A stretch of 64,000 bases of DNA, from positions 1 through 64,000 of the forward strand of contig JAUHZU010000008.1 of NCBI GenBank assembly GCA_030425705.1, written 5' to 3'. Made by a program: the position numbers and the translations under genes. The stretch comes from Phycisphaerae bacterium. Lineage in GTDB: Bacteria > Planctomycetota > Phycisphaerae > Phycisphaerales > Phycisphaeraceae. The notes below the pieces were generated by a model that was not told the DNA's origin, did no database searches, and saw only the letters and a program-made list of their open reading frames with translations. Shown one piece after another: positions 17,054-26,242 of the stretch. Each line of letters starts with the position of its first letter. Position 1 is the stretch's first letter.

Positions 17054-17866
17054 CTACGCGACCGGGCTGATAAGTGTCTCGGCCCCGACAGAAACGTGCA
17101 CCTCGTCGCCCGGTGTGAGTGTGAATCCGCTGTCCGGGACGATACCAGTCCCTGTCATCAGCAACAGCCCACGCGGGAACGATAACTCCCTGCCAACCCA
17201 GTCTGCCAGGGCTGCTGGTTTCTGCTTCATCTTGGCGGTCGAGGTCTGGTCGTCGTAGGCCGTCTTTCCGTCCCTCAGGATCTTCATGCGGATCGGCAGG
17301 TCCGTTACGGCATCGGGGTCGGTGAGTTGGATGCCGGGACCGATCGCCGCTGAGCCGTCAAAGATCTTCGCTTGGGGGAGGTAGAGCGCGTTCTCGCCTT
17401 CGATCGAGCGGGACGAGACATCGTTGCCCGCCGTGTATCCGAGGATCTTCAGCCGGCTGCTGATGAACAGCGTCATCTCGGGCTCCGGCACGTCCCAGTC
17501 GCTGTCCCGGCGGACCCGGATGGGCGAACCGTCGGTGACACAGCGGTACCCGGGGGATTTGAAGAACAGCTCCGGCCGTTCTGATTCATAAATGTGTTGG
17601 TAGAGCCGCGCGCCGATGTCCGACTCGTCAATTCGCGCGTCTTTGCTGCGCAGGTAGGTGACACCCGCGGCCCAGACTTCCTGATCGTCGTCGATGGGCG
17701 GGAGCGGAGCTGACTGACCCACCGCTCCCCCCTCCAAGCAGGCCCGGATGAGTGCGTGCGGGTCGTTGGCCTGGGCCAGTAGTCCCAGTGAAAAACCCGG
17801 CGCGAGCAGTTCGCCGTCGGCCGCCCAACGCGGGCCCGTCGAGGTCTGGTGCTTTGTCAATCGCAT
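17054..17866 (-). CDS. FAH-fold dehydratase, like 2-dehydro-3-deoxy-D-arabinonate dehydratase
   Basis: A 270-residue fumarylacetoacetate-hydrolase-superfamily enzyme. Landmarks are WAAGVTY (65-71), ELFFK (99-103), the metal-ligand stretch VPEPEM (126-131), [11 protein letters not shown] (143-153), and Lys167/Asp170 in [10 protein letters not shown]. This pattern, especially [16 protein letters not shown] and [14 protein letters not shown], matches the KdaD-type dehydratases that turn 2-keto-3-deoxy pentonates into 2-oxoglutarate semialdehyde. The start at 17866 is fixed by AGGA 7 nt upstream. It is the last gene of the catabolic operon. The exact substrate is not known. Confidence 0.8.
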   Translation of the reverse strand: MRLTKHQTSTGPRWAADGELLAPGFSLGLLAQANDPHALIRACLEGGAVGQSAPLPPIDDDQEVWAAGVTYLRSKDARIDESDIGARLYQHIYESERPELFFKSPGYRCVTDGSPIRVRRDSDWDVPEPEMTLFISSRLKILGYTAGNDVSSRSIEGENALYLPQAKIFDGSAAIGPGIQLTDPDAVTDLPIRMKILRDGKTAYDDQTSTAKMKQKPAALADWVGRELSFPRGLLLMTGTGIVPDSGFTLTPGDEVHVSVGAETLISPVA

Positions 17867-17924
17867 AAAACTTCCTGTGTAATGACTGTATTGCCATCGG
17901 ATGAGAGCTGAGACTATCGAGTGG

Positions 17925-18581
17925 CTATAGCACACGGTGTTTGTCCCAGGCCGCTTTGAGTGACGACCCGTTGTCCAGTTCGGCCCGCATCAGGTTCTCT
18001 TTCCGCGCGATCTCGGCCGCCAATTTGAAGACGCGGTCCGCCACTTTGCGGGGCACGACGACGACGCCATCGACCTCGGCGAAAACAATGTCGCCCGGAT
18101 ACACCAGCACGCCGCCACATCGCACGGGCGTGTCGTAGGCCTCCACGGTCAGCCGGCCCTTGGAGTTGATCGGGCGTATGCCGGTGGCAAAGAGTGGGAA
18201 GCCGAGCTCCAGGACCTTGCGGGTATCACGGATATAGCCGTCCATCACAGCGCCAACGGCTCCGCGTGACTTCGCCGCGGCGCTGAACAGCTCGCCCCAG
18301 AACGCGGCGTCCTCGATGCCGCTGAGGTGAGCGACAACCAGATCGCCGGGCTCTAGCGCATCGACCGCTTCAATCTGTATCTGGTACGGAGGGTCGGGTT
18401 CCTCGAACCGGGGTGTCGCGAGCATTGTGCGTGCACGCCCGACCACGACGTTGTCGTGCAGCATCGGGCGGACCCCCGCAGACATCACCTGATCGCGGAA
18501 GCCCAGGTCGTCGAGGATATCTGCGATCACCGCCGCGTAGAGGTGGTCCTTGATGCCGTGCAGGTCGGGGGCTGGGTCCAT
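17925..18581 (-). CDS. RraA-like / HMG-aldolase family protein
   Basis: A 218-residue protein of the RraA/MenG-like family. The family core [12 protein letters not shown]...[10 protein letters not shown] (96-119) keeps the Asp-Gly and Arg-Asp pairs that bind a divalent metal in 4-hydroxy-4-methyl-2-oxoglutarate/4-carboxy-4-hydroxy-2-oxoadipate aldolases. Homologues in sugar-acid operons act as oxo-acid aldolases or decarboxylases. It begins 7 nt after the solute-binding-like gene stop. Its neighbours, the KdaD-like dehydratase and sugar oxidoreductases, favour a role in oxo-acid cleavage over an RNase E inhibitor. Confidence 0.82.
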   Translation of the reverse strand: MDPAPDLHGIKDHLYAAVIADILDDLGFRDQVMSAGVRPMLHDNVVVGRARTMLATPRFEEPDPPYQIQIEAVDALEPGDLVVAHLSGIEDAAFWGELFSAAAKSRGAVGAVMDGYIRDTRKVLELGFPLFATGIRPINSKGRLTVEAYDTPVRCGGVLVYPGDIVFAEVDGVVVVPRKVADRVFKLAAEIARKENLMRAELDNGSSLKAAWDKHRVL

Positions 18582-18588
18582 AGCGGTC

Positions 18589-19731
18589 TCAGTTGGGCAG
18601 GGTCGCGCTCAGCGACTGTGTGTATCGGGCCTCGAGCGCATCGAGGCAGTCGGACGGGGAGGTGTCATGGATCAACATGTCGCGGATGGTGTTGCCCGCC
18701 CATTCCTGGAACGCGGGCCAACCCAGGTGGCGCGGGCGGACGAAGGCATGGTCGATCACATCCAGGGTGCCGCTGAAGAACCCGCCGGTGATCGCATCCG
18801 CAAGCGGGTCGGTCCATGCAACACGGTTGCCCGGCTGGCCGCCGTGCTCGGTATAGGGACCGGCCTGAACCCCGGCGCTGCAGAGCCAGGCCCCGTAGGC
18901 ACAGGCCTCCGCGGGGTATCGGCACTTGGCAGACACGGCAAACCCGGCACCCCCGAGGATCGAGCCGGTGCGTTGCGGGATCGCGCCGAAGCGTACCGGC
19001 TTGTCGCGGAAACCCGTCCGGCTGTAGTTGGTGTAGCAGAAGGTCAGCGGGCAGTACGCGACATCGTTGTGCGTGCTCATGTGGTCAAGCATCTGGATCG
19101 GGTTCCAATGCACGCTGGCTGGGTGAGCCGCGGCCTTGAGCCGACGCAGGATGCCGAGCGCATCCAGACCGCGTTCCCGCTCGACGAAACGGACGGCGGG
19201 TTGGTCCATCGCGCCCTGGCCGGCACAGATCGAGATGAAGCTGCATACCGCGTCACAGGCCGCAAGCGGGATAGCCAGCTTCGCGGGCGCATCCGCCAGG
19301 TCTTCCGCGAGGGTGAGGGCGGCGTCCCAGCCAGACGGCAACTCGTCCTTGAACAGGTCGGGCCGGAAGGCGCTGGACTGCATCGCGCCGTCGACCGCCA
19401 GCGCCCATGGATGGTCGCCCAGGGTATAGCTCGCGTGGCTGGGCCCCGCGCTCTGGTCGGCCAGTGTTTGCAGCGTTGCGGCATCAAGGTAGCGGTCCAT
19501 CGCGACTAATGGGCAATGATCCGTGAGCGCCACGCCAAGGTGCGGATGATCGAGGATGATCAGATCGTAGCGCTCCGCGAGCGCGTCGATCGGCGCATCC
19601 CCAAAATCCTTGAGCGATCGCGCCGACCACGACACCCGCACGCCGGTACGCTCGGCGTACAGCGGCGCGGTCGCGACCAGCGGCCCCATCGCGCGCGGGT
19701 GGTCCCAGCCAATCCCGGTCAGCTCGATCAC
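18589..19731 (-). CDS. Solute-binding-like protein without signal peptide
   Basis: A 380-residue protein with the two-lobed extracellular solute-binding (family 1) look: opening GIGWDHPRAMGPL, then YDLIILDHPHLGVAL, LGDHPWALAVDGAM, and FAGAIP-like GGAGFAVSAKC regions. It starts directly at MIELTG with GTG, overlapping the previous stop (GTGA at 19731-19728), so no export signal is encoded. No ABC permease or ATPase gene is nearby. It may be a cytoplasmic ligand sensor or a binding protein turned to another use; an enzymatic role cannot be excluded. Family assignment is from recall of similar proteins in sugar and CoA-transferase clusters. Confidence 0.7.
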   Translation of the reverse strand: MIELTGIGWDHPRAMGPLVATAPLYAERTGVRVSWSARSLKDFGDAPIDALAERYDLIILDHPHLGVALTDHCPLVAMDRYLDAATLQTLADQSAGPSHASYTLGDHPWALAVDGAMQSSAFRPDLFKDELPSGWDAALTLAEDLADAPAKLAIPLAACDAVCSFISICAGQGAMDQPAVRFVERERGLDALGILRRLKAAAHPASVHWNPIQMLDHMSTHNDVAYCPLTFCYTNYSRTGFRDKPVRFGAIPQRTGSILGGAGFAVSAKCRYPAEACAYGAWLCSAGVQAGPYTEHGGQPGNRVAWTDPLADAITGGFFSGTLDVIDHAFVRPRHLGWPAFQEWAGNTIRDMLIHDTSPSDCLDALEARYTQSLSATLPN

Positions 19732-20810
19732 GCCGTCTCCTCGGTCGGTGCTTCGCGGAAGACCCGGACCGGCCGCCCGCCGCCGCGTGACGACTCGAAC
19801 ATCGCGCTGATGAGTTCGACCGCACGCGCCCCCAGTTCGCCGGGCGAATCGTTGCCCGCCTCACCCTTGATCGCCTCAATGAACCGGTGCGGGGGCGTGT
19901 CGCAGTCGTAGGCACCGGTGCCGGACTCGACCTCGACCTCGACGTGCTGCTTGTCGTGACGCCGGACCACGAGGCGCTCACGTTCCATATCGATCATCAG
20001 GACTCCTTCGGTCCCGAAGATGCGCAGGTCGACCTGGAACTTATCGTTGGCGGGGAGTGTCGCGGCACCCGACACGGTGCCGATCGCGCCGTTGTGGAAG
20101 GTCACGCTGGCGGCGTTGTACATATCGACCGGCGAGCCGGGGGCGGTGACGCGTGCGCTGACCGCCGCCGCGCGCAACCCGGTCAGCCACATGAGCAAAG
20201 ACGAGGCGTGCGTGATCTGCCCGTGGCCGTAGCCCCCACCGTTCTCCGCGACCTGCCAGGTGGACGGCTCGGGCTCGGCGAGCGTCGGCTCCCACTGCGA
20301 CATCACCTCGACCGACTCCGCCGCCCCAAAAAACTCCTTCGTAGGCGAGGCCATATGACACAGGGCGTACTCGACCTCGCCGACCGCGCCCTCGTCCATC
20401 AACCGCTTCGCCTGCTGGCTGAACGGCTTGTAGTTCCAACCGTATGGCACGAGCAGCACTCGGTCCTGCGCCTCCGCAAGGAGTACCAGGTCCCACGCCT
20501 GTGCCGGGTCGAGGGTCATCGGTTTCTCACACATCACATGCATGCCCCGGCGGAGCGCGGCCCCGGCATGCTCATGATGCATGTGGTGGGGCGTGCTCAC
20601 CACCACCGCGTCCAGGTCCTGCGCGAGCAGCTCGTGGTAATCCTCGGTGGCGAAGGGGATGTTGAACTGGCCCTGGATCTTGTCCAGCAGTTCCCGGCCC
20701 AACCGGCACACCGCGGCCACCTCCACATCATCACGCGACTGGAGCTGGGGGATGTGGTTGAACGTCGCCCACCACCCCGCGCCGATGATCCCGACCCTGA
20801 CCTTGCTCAT
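19728..20810 (-). CDS. Gfo/Idh/MocA family oxidoreductase (first of three)
   Basis: A 360-residue NAD(P)-dependent sugar/inositol-type dehydrogenase. The Rossmann motif VGIIGAGWWA is near the N-terminus (6-15), the EKP motif is at 95-97 (CEKPMTL), and the C-terminal alpha/beta domain contains GGGYGHGQITHA, which carries catalytic-region residues. The start at 20810 is set by AGGAG 8 nt upstream and yields the canonical N-terminus. The stop overlaps the downstream solute-binding-like gene. Probable reaction: oxidation of a sugar or cyclitol hydroxyl to ketone; substrate unknown. Confidence 0.9.
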   Translation of the reverse strand: MSKVRVGIIGAGWWATFNHIPQLQSRDDVEVAAVCRLGRELLDKIQGQFNIPFATEDYHELLAQDLDAVVVSTPHHMHHEHAGAALRRGMHVMCEKPMTLDPAQAWDLVLLAEAQDRVLLVPYGWNYKPFSQQAKRLMDEGAVGEVEYALCHMASPTKEFFGAAESVEVMSQWEPTLAEPEPSTWQVAENGGGYGHGQITHASSLLMWLTGLRAAAVSARVTAPGSPVDMYNAASVTFHNGAIGTVSGAATLPANDKFQVDLRIFGTEGVLMIDMERERLVVRRHDKQHVEVEVESGTGAYDCDTPPHRFIEAIKGEAGNDSPGELGARAVELISAMFESSRGGGRPVRVFREAPTEETA

Positions 20811-20862
20811 AACGATGCTCCTGACGCGCCGCGACCTGTTTTCCGAACCTGCCCCGCTCCCC

Positions 20863-21819
20863 TCAACCGATCCACCGGTAGCTGGCGATATCACTTTCGC
20901 GTGACTTAGCGATCAACCCGTGCTCGAGCATCCGCTCGAGGTGGCCGGCAAACGGCCAGCACAGGTAGGTCCCATCCGGCCAATCGCCCAGCGCGGCGCT
21001 GGTCTGGTCGATCAGGCCACGCATCGTGATCCCTCCCCCCGCCCCACGGATCGCTCCGCGGAGGGCATCCTCCACGCGGTCGACGTAGCCCAGCCCCAGC
21101 GCCAGGAAGGCATCGCCGGCCTCGCCTTCGTAGGCCGGGTAGTGAGAGGTCAGCACACGCTTGGCCCGCATCGCCATGAGCCGGCGGATAGTCGATTCGT
21201 AACTCGAGGGGTAGCGGTAGGTCGGGGGGAACGCCGGCTCCCCCTCGGCCGTGAGGACCGCATCACCCAGCGCCGCATCCAGGATGATCAGCGACGCGCT
21301 CCGTCTGTCCCAGACACTCAGGTGGCCAAGCGAATGGCCGGGCGTATGCAGGATGTCTACCACCCAGTCCGGGCTCAGGCGCAGCCGCTCGCCACCACGG
21401 AGGGCGAGATCGATAAGGACGTGGCCCGCGCTGGCGCGTATAAAGTCCTTGGTCTCATCTGTCTCGTCGATGCCGTGATCGTGGGCATAGCAGGCGTACC
21501 GCCCGATGATCATCGCCTCGACATCCTGGATCATCGGTCGGTCCAGTTCGTGGCACATGAAGCACGCCTGGGGCGCACGCTCCCGCACCGCGGCGTTGCC
21601 GCCCGTGTGATCAAAATCGATGTGCGAGGTGAGGACGTAGCGGACACGGTCCCAGCCGACACCGATCCGGCCGAGGTAGGGGTCGAGCACCTCCGCGGGC
21701 ATCGGCGCGAGCCCGGTGTCGATGAGCAGCGCCGCCGATTCCCCGAGCAGCAGGTACATGCAGACAAACCGGTCGCCGAGCGGGGCCTGGATGCGATGGA
21801 TGCCGTCTGCGATTTCCAC
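20863..21819 (-). CDS. MBL-fold metallo-hydrolase with HxDxDH variant
   Basis: A 318-residue metallo-beta-lactamase-fold protein. The metal motif reads SHIDFDHTGG (His66, Asp68, Asp70, His71), where the second His of the usual HxHxDH is Asp. HTPGHSLGHLSVW follows, then an Asp in DAALGDAV, and SHYPAYEG. A C-terminal helical extension of about 90 residues resembles the winged-helix-like tails of MBL enzymes that act on thioesters or lactones. Start is GTG at 21819 with AGGAG 7 nt upstream. Given CoA genes on one side and sugar oxidoreductases on the other, a thioesterase or lactonase role is reasonable inference. Confidence 0.85.
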   Translation of the reverse strand: MEIADGIHRIQAPLGDRFVCMYLLLGESAALLIDTGLAPMPAEVLDPYLGRIGVGWDRVRYVLTSHIDFDHTGGNAAVRERAPQACFMCHELDRPMIQDVEAMIIGRYACYAHDHGIDETDETKDFIRASAGHVLIDLALRGGERLRLSPDWVVDILHTPGHSLGHLSVWDRRSASLIILDAALGDAVLTAEGEPAFPPTYRYPSSYESTIRRLMAMRAKRVLTSHYPAYEGEAGDAFLALGLGYVDRVEDALRGAIRGAGGGITMRGLIDQTSAALGDWPDGTYLCWPFAGHLERMLEHGLIAKSRESDIASYRWIG

Positions 21820-21873
21820 GTGGGGCTCCTGTCGGTGCGGGGCGTGTTCGGGGCGGTGTTCCGTGCGGCTGGG

Positions 21874-22668
21874 TCAGCGACCCTTGAACTGGGGCCGGCG
21901 TTTTTCGCCAAATGCCCGGATGCCTTCTGCCGCATCCTCGGTCTGCCAGCAGAGCATGAACGAGTCGTTCTCGTACCGCAGCCCCGCGTCGAGGGAGTCA
22001 CTCATCGCGGTGCGGACGAGGTTCTTAACCATCTGCGCCGCGATCGGCGCGTTGCCCGCGATGGTGCGTGCCAGACCCATCGCGTCGTCCAGGAGGTCGG
22101 CATCCTCCACCACCTTCTGAACCAGACCGATGCGGAGCGCCTCATCCGCGTCGATGATGTCGCCGGTGAGGAGCATCCGCATCGCTTCGCCGGGCCCGAT
22201 GATCCGGGGCAATAACTGGGTCACCCCCCCGCCGCCGTGCCAGCCGAGCTTGATCTCGCCGGCCCCGAACTTGGCCGATCGCCCGGCCAGGCGGATATCG
22301 CAGGTCAGCGTCAGTTCCAGCCCCCCGCCGATCGCGTAGCCCCGCACTGCGGCGATCATCGGCTTTCGGAGTTCCAGCAGCGCCCGGTTGTACTCGACCC
22401 GGTTGCGCAGCGACCAGGTATCGCCGTAAGCGTCCATCGCATGGACATCGCTGCCTGCCGAAAACGCACGGTCGCCCTCGCCGGTCAGCACGACGGCCCG
22501 GACGCTGTCGTCGGCGTTGATCTCGCCCACCAGACGCTGCAGCCCCTCTGCCATCGCCGCCGTGACCGTGTTCAGCTTGCTGGGCCGATTGAGCGTGATC
22601 ACTCCGACCCCCTCGCCCGGAGCATCGCCGGGGTGTTTCTCGTAACGCAGGTCCGTGTGCTCGGGCAT
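21874..22668 (-). CDS. Enoyl-CoA hydratase/isomerase family protein
   Basis: A 264-residue crotonase-fold protein. Landmarks are ITLNRPSKLNTV, FSAGSDVHAMD for the oxyanion hole, PMIAAVRGYAIGGGLELTLTCDIRLAG for the second oxyanion strand and the first Glu region, and FGAGEIKLGWHGGGGVTQLLPRIIG holding the second catalytic-region Glu and the LPR line. It should hydrate or isomerise an unsaturated acyl-CoA. It lies between a family III CoA-transferase and an MBL hydrolase, so a small CoA-thioester module is embedded in this operon. Confidence 0.93.
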   Translation of the reverse strand: MPEHTDLRYEKHPGDAPGEGVGVITLNRPSKLNTVTAAMAEGLQRLVGEINADDSVRAVVLTGEGDRAFSAGSDVHAMDAYGDTWSLRNRVEYNRALLELRKPMIAAVRGYAIGGGLELTLTCDIRLAGRSAKFGAGEIKLGWHGGGGVTQLLPRIIGPGEAMRMLLTGDIIDADEALRIGLVQKVVEDADLLDDAMGLARTIAGNAPIAAQMVKNLVRTAMSDSLDAGLRYENDSFMLCWQTEDAAEGIRAFGEKRRPQFKGR

Positions 22669-22729
22669 CGTGTTGATTCGCTTGGGGTACGTGTGCGTGG
22701 CGCAGGTGACGGGCTCATGCGGTGGCCCG

Positions 22730-23944
22730 TCAGGCCGCCCCGTCCGCCTTCATCTGCTCGATCTTCGCCGTGTTGTAACCCAGCAGCTCGCCGAGCACGG
22801 CACCGGTGTGTTCGCTGAGCATCGGGGGCGGCAGGCGGATCGCCTCGGGGGTCACCGAGTAACGGTTCGGCACGTTCGGCATCCGCAGTTCGGGGGCCTT
22901 GGGGTGCTGGATGGTGGCGATCATGCCGGTCTCGATAACGTGCGGGTCCCGGTCGACGTCGGCGTAGTTGTAGACCGGGCCGGCCCAGATGTTGTGCTGG
23001 TCGAAGATCGCGATCCACTCGGCGGTCGTTTTGGCCGGCAGCTTCGCCTCGACGATCGGGTAGACCTCGTCGCGGCGGGTCGCGCCATCGGACCACTCGG
23101 TCATGCCGCGCAGCGTGTCGTCGTCCAGCGCTTCGCCGAGCACGTGCAGCGGCGCCATCGCCAGCGTGATGTATCCGTCCGCGGTCTTGTAGACGCCGTA
23201 CGGCGCGTTGATCCACGCGTTGGCGAAGGGCATCTCGGTCCGAGGCGGCAGGATGCCAAGGTTCAGGAAGGTCGACATCTCCTGGGCCTGCGCGTCAAGG
23301 AGTGAGGCGAGCATACTGACTTCGATCTTTTGGCCCTTGCCGACACGTCCGCGCGCGATCAGCGCAGCCAGGATCGCCATCGTCGCCTGGTACGCCGCCA
23401 TCACGTCGGCGATGTAGATCGGGCCCGGCCGTGGTGGGTCGTGTCGGCTGCCGACCGAATACATCGACCCGCTGTAGCCCTGCACGACCAGGTCCTGGCC
23501 CGGGCGGGACCTGTAGGGCCCCGACTCGCCGTACCCGGTGATGGAGCAGTAGATGAGGTTGGGGTTGATCTGCGAGAGCGTGTGGTAGTCGACCTTCAGC
23601 CGATCCACGACACCGACACGGTAGTTCTGTAGGAAGACATCGCTCTTCTCGACGAGCCGGTAGAGCGCTTCCAGTCCGTCGGGATGCTTGAGGTTCAGCG
23701 TGACACTGCGTTTGTTGCGGTTGAGCCCCATCAGCGGCGTCGATTCACCCCCGACGGTCGCGTTGGCGATGCCGTGCGAGCGTGTCCACTCGCCATGTGG
23801 CGGCTCGATCTTCAGGACATCGGCCCCCATGTCGCCCAGACGCATCGCGCAGTGCGGCCCGGCCAGCATCTGCGACGCGTCGAGCACACGGATGCCTTCC
23901 AAGGCACCGGGCGCATGGGAGTTGTTCTCAGATGCAGCGGTCAA
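22730..23944 (-). CDS. CaiB/BaiF family III CoA-transferase
   Basis: A 404-residue family III CoA-transferase, which moves CoA between carboxylic acids through an aspartyl-CoA intermediate. Recognisable lines are IRVLDASQMLAGPHCAMRLGDMGADVLKIEPP, NRNKRSVTLNLK, the catalytic-Asp region IYIADVMAAYQATMAILAAL, and the WAGPVYNYADVDRDPH region late in the protein. Start is TTG at 23944, supported by AAGGAG 8 nt upstream. It would activate an organic acid made in this pathway for the neighbouring enoyl-CoA hydratase. Substrate not predictable. Confidence 0.93.
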   Translation of the reverse strand: MTAASENNSHAPGALEGIRVLDASQMLAGPHCAMRLGDMGADVLKIEPPHGEWTRSHGIANATVGGESTPLMGLNRNKRSVTLNLKHPDGLEALYRLVEKSDVFLQNYRVGVVDRLKVDYHTLSQINPNLIYCSITGYGESGPYRSRPGQDLVVQGYSGSMYSVGSRHDPPRPGPIYIADVMAAYQATMAILAALIARGRVGKGQKIEVSMLASLLDAQAQEMSTFLNLGILPPRTEMPFANAWINAPYGVYKTADGYITLAMAPLHVLGEALDDDTLRGMTEWSDGATRRDEVYPIVEAKLPAKTTAEWIAIFDQHNIWAGPVYNYADVDRDPHVIETGMIATIQHPKAPELRMPNVPNRYSVTPEAIRLPPPMLSEHTGAVLGELLGYNTAKIEQMKADGAA

Positions 23945-24006
23945 GTCTTCGCTCCTTCACTGCGATGCCTCAAAAGCCTTGCAGTGGATCTTCGTTACAC
24001 ATACGG

Positions 24007-25110
24007 CTAATCGTCACTAGCGTTGATCTCGTCCACACCTACCACCCGCCGTTCGGACATCGCGCGGTACGCCGCAAAGACCGCGCGCATCGTGCCGAGG
24101 TTGTCCGCCCCACTGTTTGCCGGCGGCCGACCACCTTCGATCGCGCAGATCAATTCGCCCATGGTGGCGGAGAACGCGTCGGGGAACCACATGCGGGAGA
24201 AACGCGGCTCGATCCAGGCACCGTCGCCTTTCCGCTGGATTTTCAGGGTCGAATAGGTGAGGTGCGGCCAGCCGATCTCGCCAACAAGTACCGCCTCGCT
24301 GCCCTGAACGCGGTAGCGGATACTCAGGTCGTTCGACCAGTTCGTGCCATCGTCGTGGCTGGTCGCGAAGAACCCGTCGTCGTAGAACATCGTGTACTCG
24401 GCGATCGTCTCCCCGTGGAACGGCTGGCCGGGCACCTTGCGTCCGTGCGCGAAGACGGCAGACGGGTCCCCGAACAGCCAGCGCATCTGATCGATGTGAT
24501 GGACACTCATGTGCAGGACCATCAGGCGGTTGTACTTCTCCTGCTGGTAGTAGTCCTGCCACGGCATACTGATGCGCATCGTCATCTGCGCGGTCAATCG
24601 CTCGCCAAGGACGCCGCCGCGGATCAGCGTCCGCGCCGCGTTGATCGATGGGTCCCACCGGCCGTTCTGGTTGACCGCCAAGGTAACGCCCCTCGCTTCC
24701 GCGCTACGCACCACCCGCTCCGCCTCCCCGAAGGACACCGCCAGCGGTTTCTGCGCCAGCACGTGCTTGCCCGCGTCGATCACGCGCAACGCCACCTCCG
24801 GCTGCAGGTCCGGCGGCAGCGCGATATCGACGATGTCCACCGCCGGGTCGGCCAGCAAGGCATCCACCGACTCGTGCACCTTCGGGATGTCACGCAACTC
24901 CGCGACGGCCCGTGCGTTGGCCTGGGTCCGGCTGGTGATCGCGACCACCCGAAACCCCGCGGCCTGGTAACTGGGGAGGTGCGCGTTAGCGACGATATTG
25001 CCCGCACCGATACACCCGATCCCGAGCGCATCGGGCGCGTCAGGGATCGGCCGGGTGTCGAGCGCATCGCCCTCGATCGCTGGCAACGTAAGAAGCGGCT
25101 GTTCGCTCAC
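24007..25110 (-). CDS. Gfo/Idh/MocA family oxidoreductase (second of three)
   Basis: A 367-residue dehydrogenase. After an N-terminal extension of about 28 residues the Rossmann motif is GIGCIGAGNIV (30-40). The EKP-equivalent reads AQKPLAVSF, so the usual Glu is Gln. The C-terminal domain has NRLMVLHMSVHHIDQMRWLFG. The GTG start at 25110 overlaps the stop of the preceding gene (GTGA), indicating coupling. An ATG-initiated longer form with poor N-terminal sequence is less likely. Role: oxidation of a sugar or sugar-acid; probably works in series with the other two paralogues. Confidence 0.88.
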   Translation of the reverse strand: MSEQPLLTLPAIEGDALDTRPIPDAPDALGIGCIGAGNIVANAHLPSYQAAGFRVVAITSRTQANARAVAELRDIPKVHESVDALLADPAVDIVDIALPPDLQPEVALRVIDAGKHVLAQKPLAVSFGEAERVVRSAEARGVTLAVNQNGRWDPSINAARTLIRGGVLGERLTAQMTMRISMPWQDYYQQEKYNRLMVLHMSVHHIDQMRWLFGDPSAVFAHGRKVPGQPFHGETIAEYTMFYDDGFFATSHDDGTNWSNDLSIRYRVQGSEAVLVGEIGWPHLTYSTLKIQRKGDGAWIEPRFSRMWFPDAFSATMGELICAIEGGRPPANSGADNLGTMRAVFAAYRAMSERRVVGVDEINASDD

Positions 25111-26207
25111 GGCTTCGCCACCTCCATGCACCGGCCCCCACCCGCGCTTGAGTCGTAACACGCCTTCATTACTGCCGCGATGTCTTTCGCGTGGCTCGCG
25201 GGGACGGTGCTCGCGGACTTGCCCTGCGCTGCGTCACGGAACGCCGCGATCTCATGGAAAAAGAACGACTTGTTCGCGACGATGTGCCATTTTTCCCAGG
25301 GCGTCGGCTCTCCGGCCCAGGGCACCGCAAACGTCGTCTCGTTCCACCGAGTCCAGCCCTTGGCGTACCCGCCCGACGCCTCCTTCAGATACAGGTCGTA
25401 GCGTTCTGGCAGCATCTGGATGCGCAGCGTCCCCTTGGTCCCATACATCGTGATTTCCCAGGTCTCCAGCCAGTCGTGCGCCTCCCACGAGGTGAAGTCG
25501 AAGCTCAGCAGCATCTTGTCGTACTCCAGCGCCGCTACCGCCGCGTCCTCGAGTGAGTCTTCGCCGGAGAAGCCCTGGTGCTTCGAGACCTTTGCGGTCA
25601 CGTTGTTCGGCACGCCGAAGAGGTGGACGATCAGGTCCATCAGGTGGCAGCCGTCCTCCCAGAAACAGCCGCCGAGATCGTTGGGCAGGTTGAACCAGCG
25701 GTGGGTCGCGTCGCCGGCAGGCCCCGCGCCGTGGACGCGGCTCTGCACGACTTCGCCCAGCAGGCCGTCGGCCAGCACACGTTTGGCAAAGTCGATCATC
25801 GGTGAAAAACGGAAGTTGTAGCCGACCTGCACGATCGCCCCACTGTCACGCCGCGCCTTATCCGCCGCTTCGACGAGCCGCTGCAGGTCGTCCGGGTTGG
25901 ACCCGCCCGGCTTCTCGACAAGCACGCTCTTTCCCGCTTCGAGGCAGGCGATGCTGTAATCAACCATCTCATAGGTCCACGGCTCGACCACGACGCCGTG
26001 CACCTCCTCGCTGGACAGTACCTCGTCCCGCGTGAGGATCGGTGCTTCGACATACTCGGACAGGGCCCGCAGGCCATCGGCGTTACTCGGATCGGGGTCC
26101 GCGACGCCGATGAGTCGCACGCCCTCGATCCGTCGGCCGACATCCAGCCGGACCGACACGTGCGGGTGGGTGATCCCCAGGCAAGCGAGTCCGAAGTCCG
26201 TAGCCAT
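25107..26207 (-). CDS. Gfo/Idh/MocA family oxidoreductase (third of three), first gene of the operon
   Basis: A 366-residue protein at the head of the operon. The N-terminus ACLGITHPHV is a diverged Rossmann motif (G-x-x-H-P-H instead of GxGxxG), known in a subgroup of this family. LVEKPGGSNPDDL gives the EKP motif, and WEDGCHLMDLIVHLFG is the catalytic-domain His/Asp line. ATG at 26207 has GGAG about 9 nt upstream. The leading gap upstream holds a possible operator and promoter (26243-26285). Whether it still binds NAD(P) normally is uncertain because of the altered glycine motif. Confidence 0.87.
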   Translation of the reverse strand: MATDFGLACLGITHPHVSVRLDVGRRIEGVRLIGVADPDPSNADGLRALSEYVEAPILTRDEVLSSEEVHGVVVEPWTYEMVDYSIACLEAGKSVLVEKPGGSNPDDLQRLVEAADKARRDSGAIVQVGYNFRFSPMIDFAKRVLADGLLGEVVQSRVHGAGPAGDATHRWFNLPNDLGGCFWEDGCHLMDLIVHLFGVPNNVTAKVSKHQGFSGEDSLEDAAVAALEYDKMLLSFDFTSWEAHDWLETWEITMYGTKGTLRIQMLPERYDLYLKEASGGYAKGWTRWNETTFAVPWAGEPTPWEKWHIVANKSFFFHEIAAFRDAAQGKSASTVPASHAKDIAAVMKACYDSSAGGGRCMEVAKP

Positions 26208-26242
26208 GATCGTGCTCTCCGAAGTGGTGGGCGTCCGCCGAG

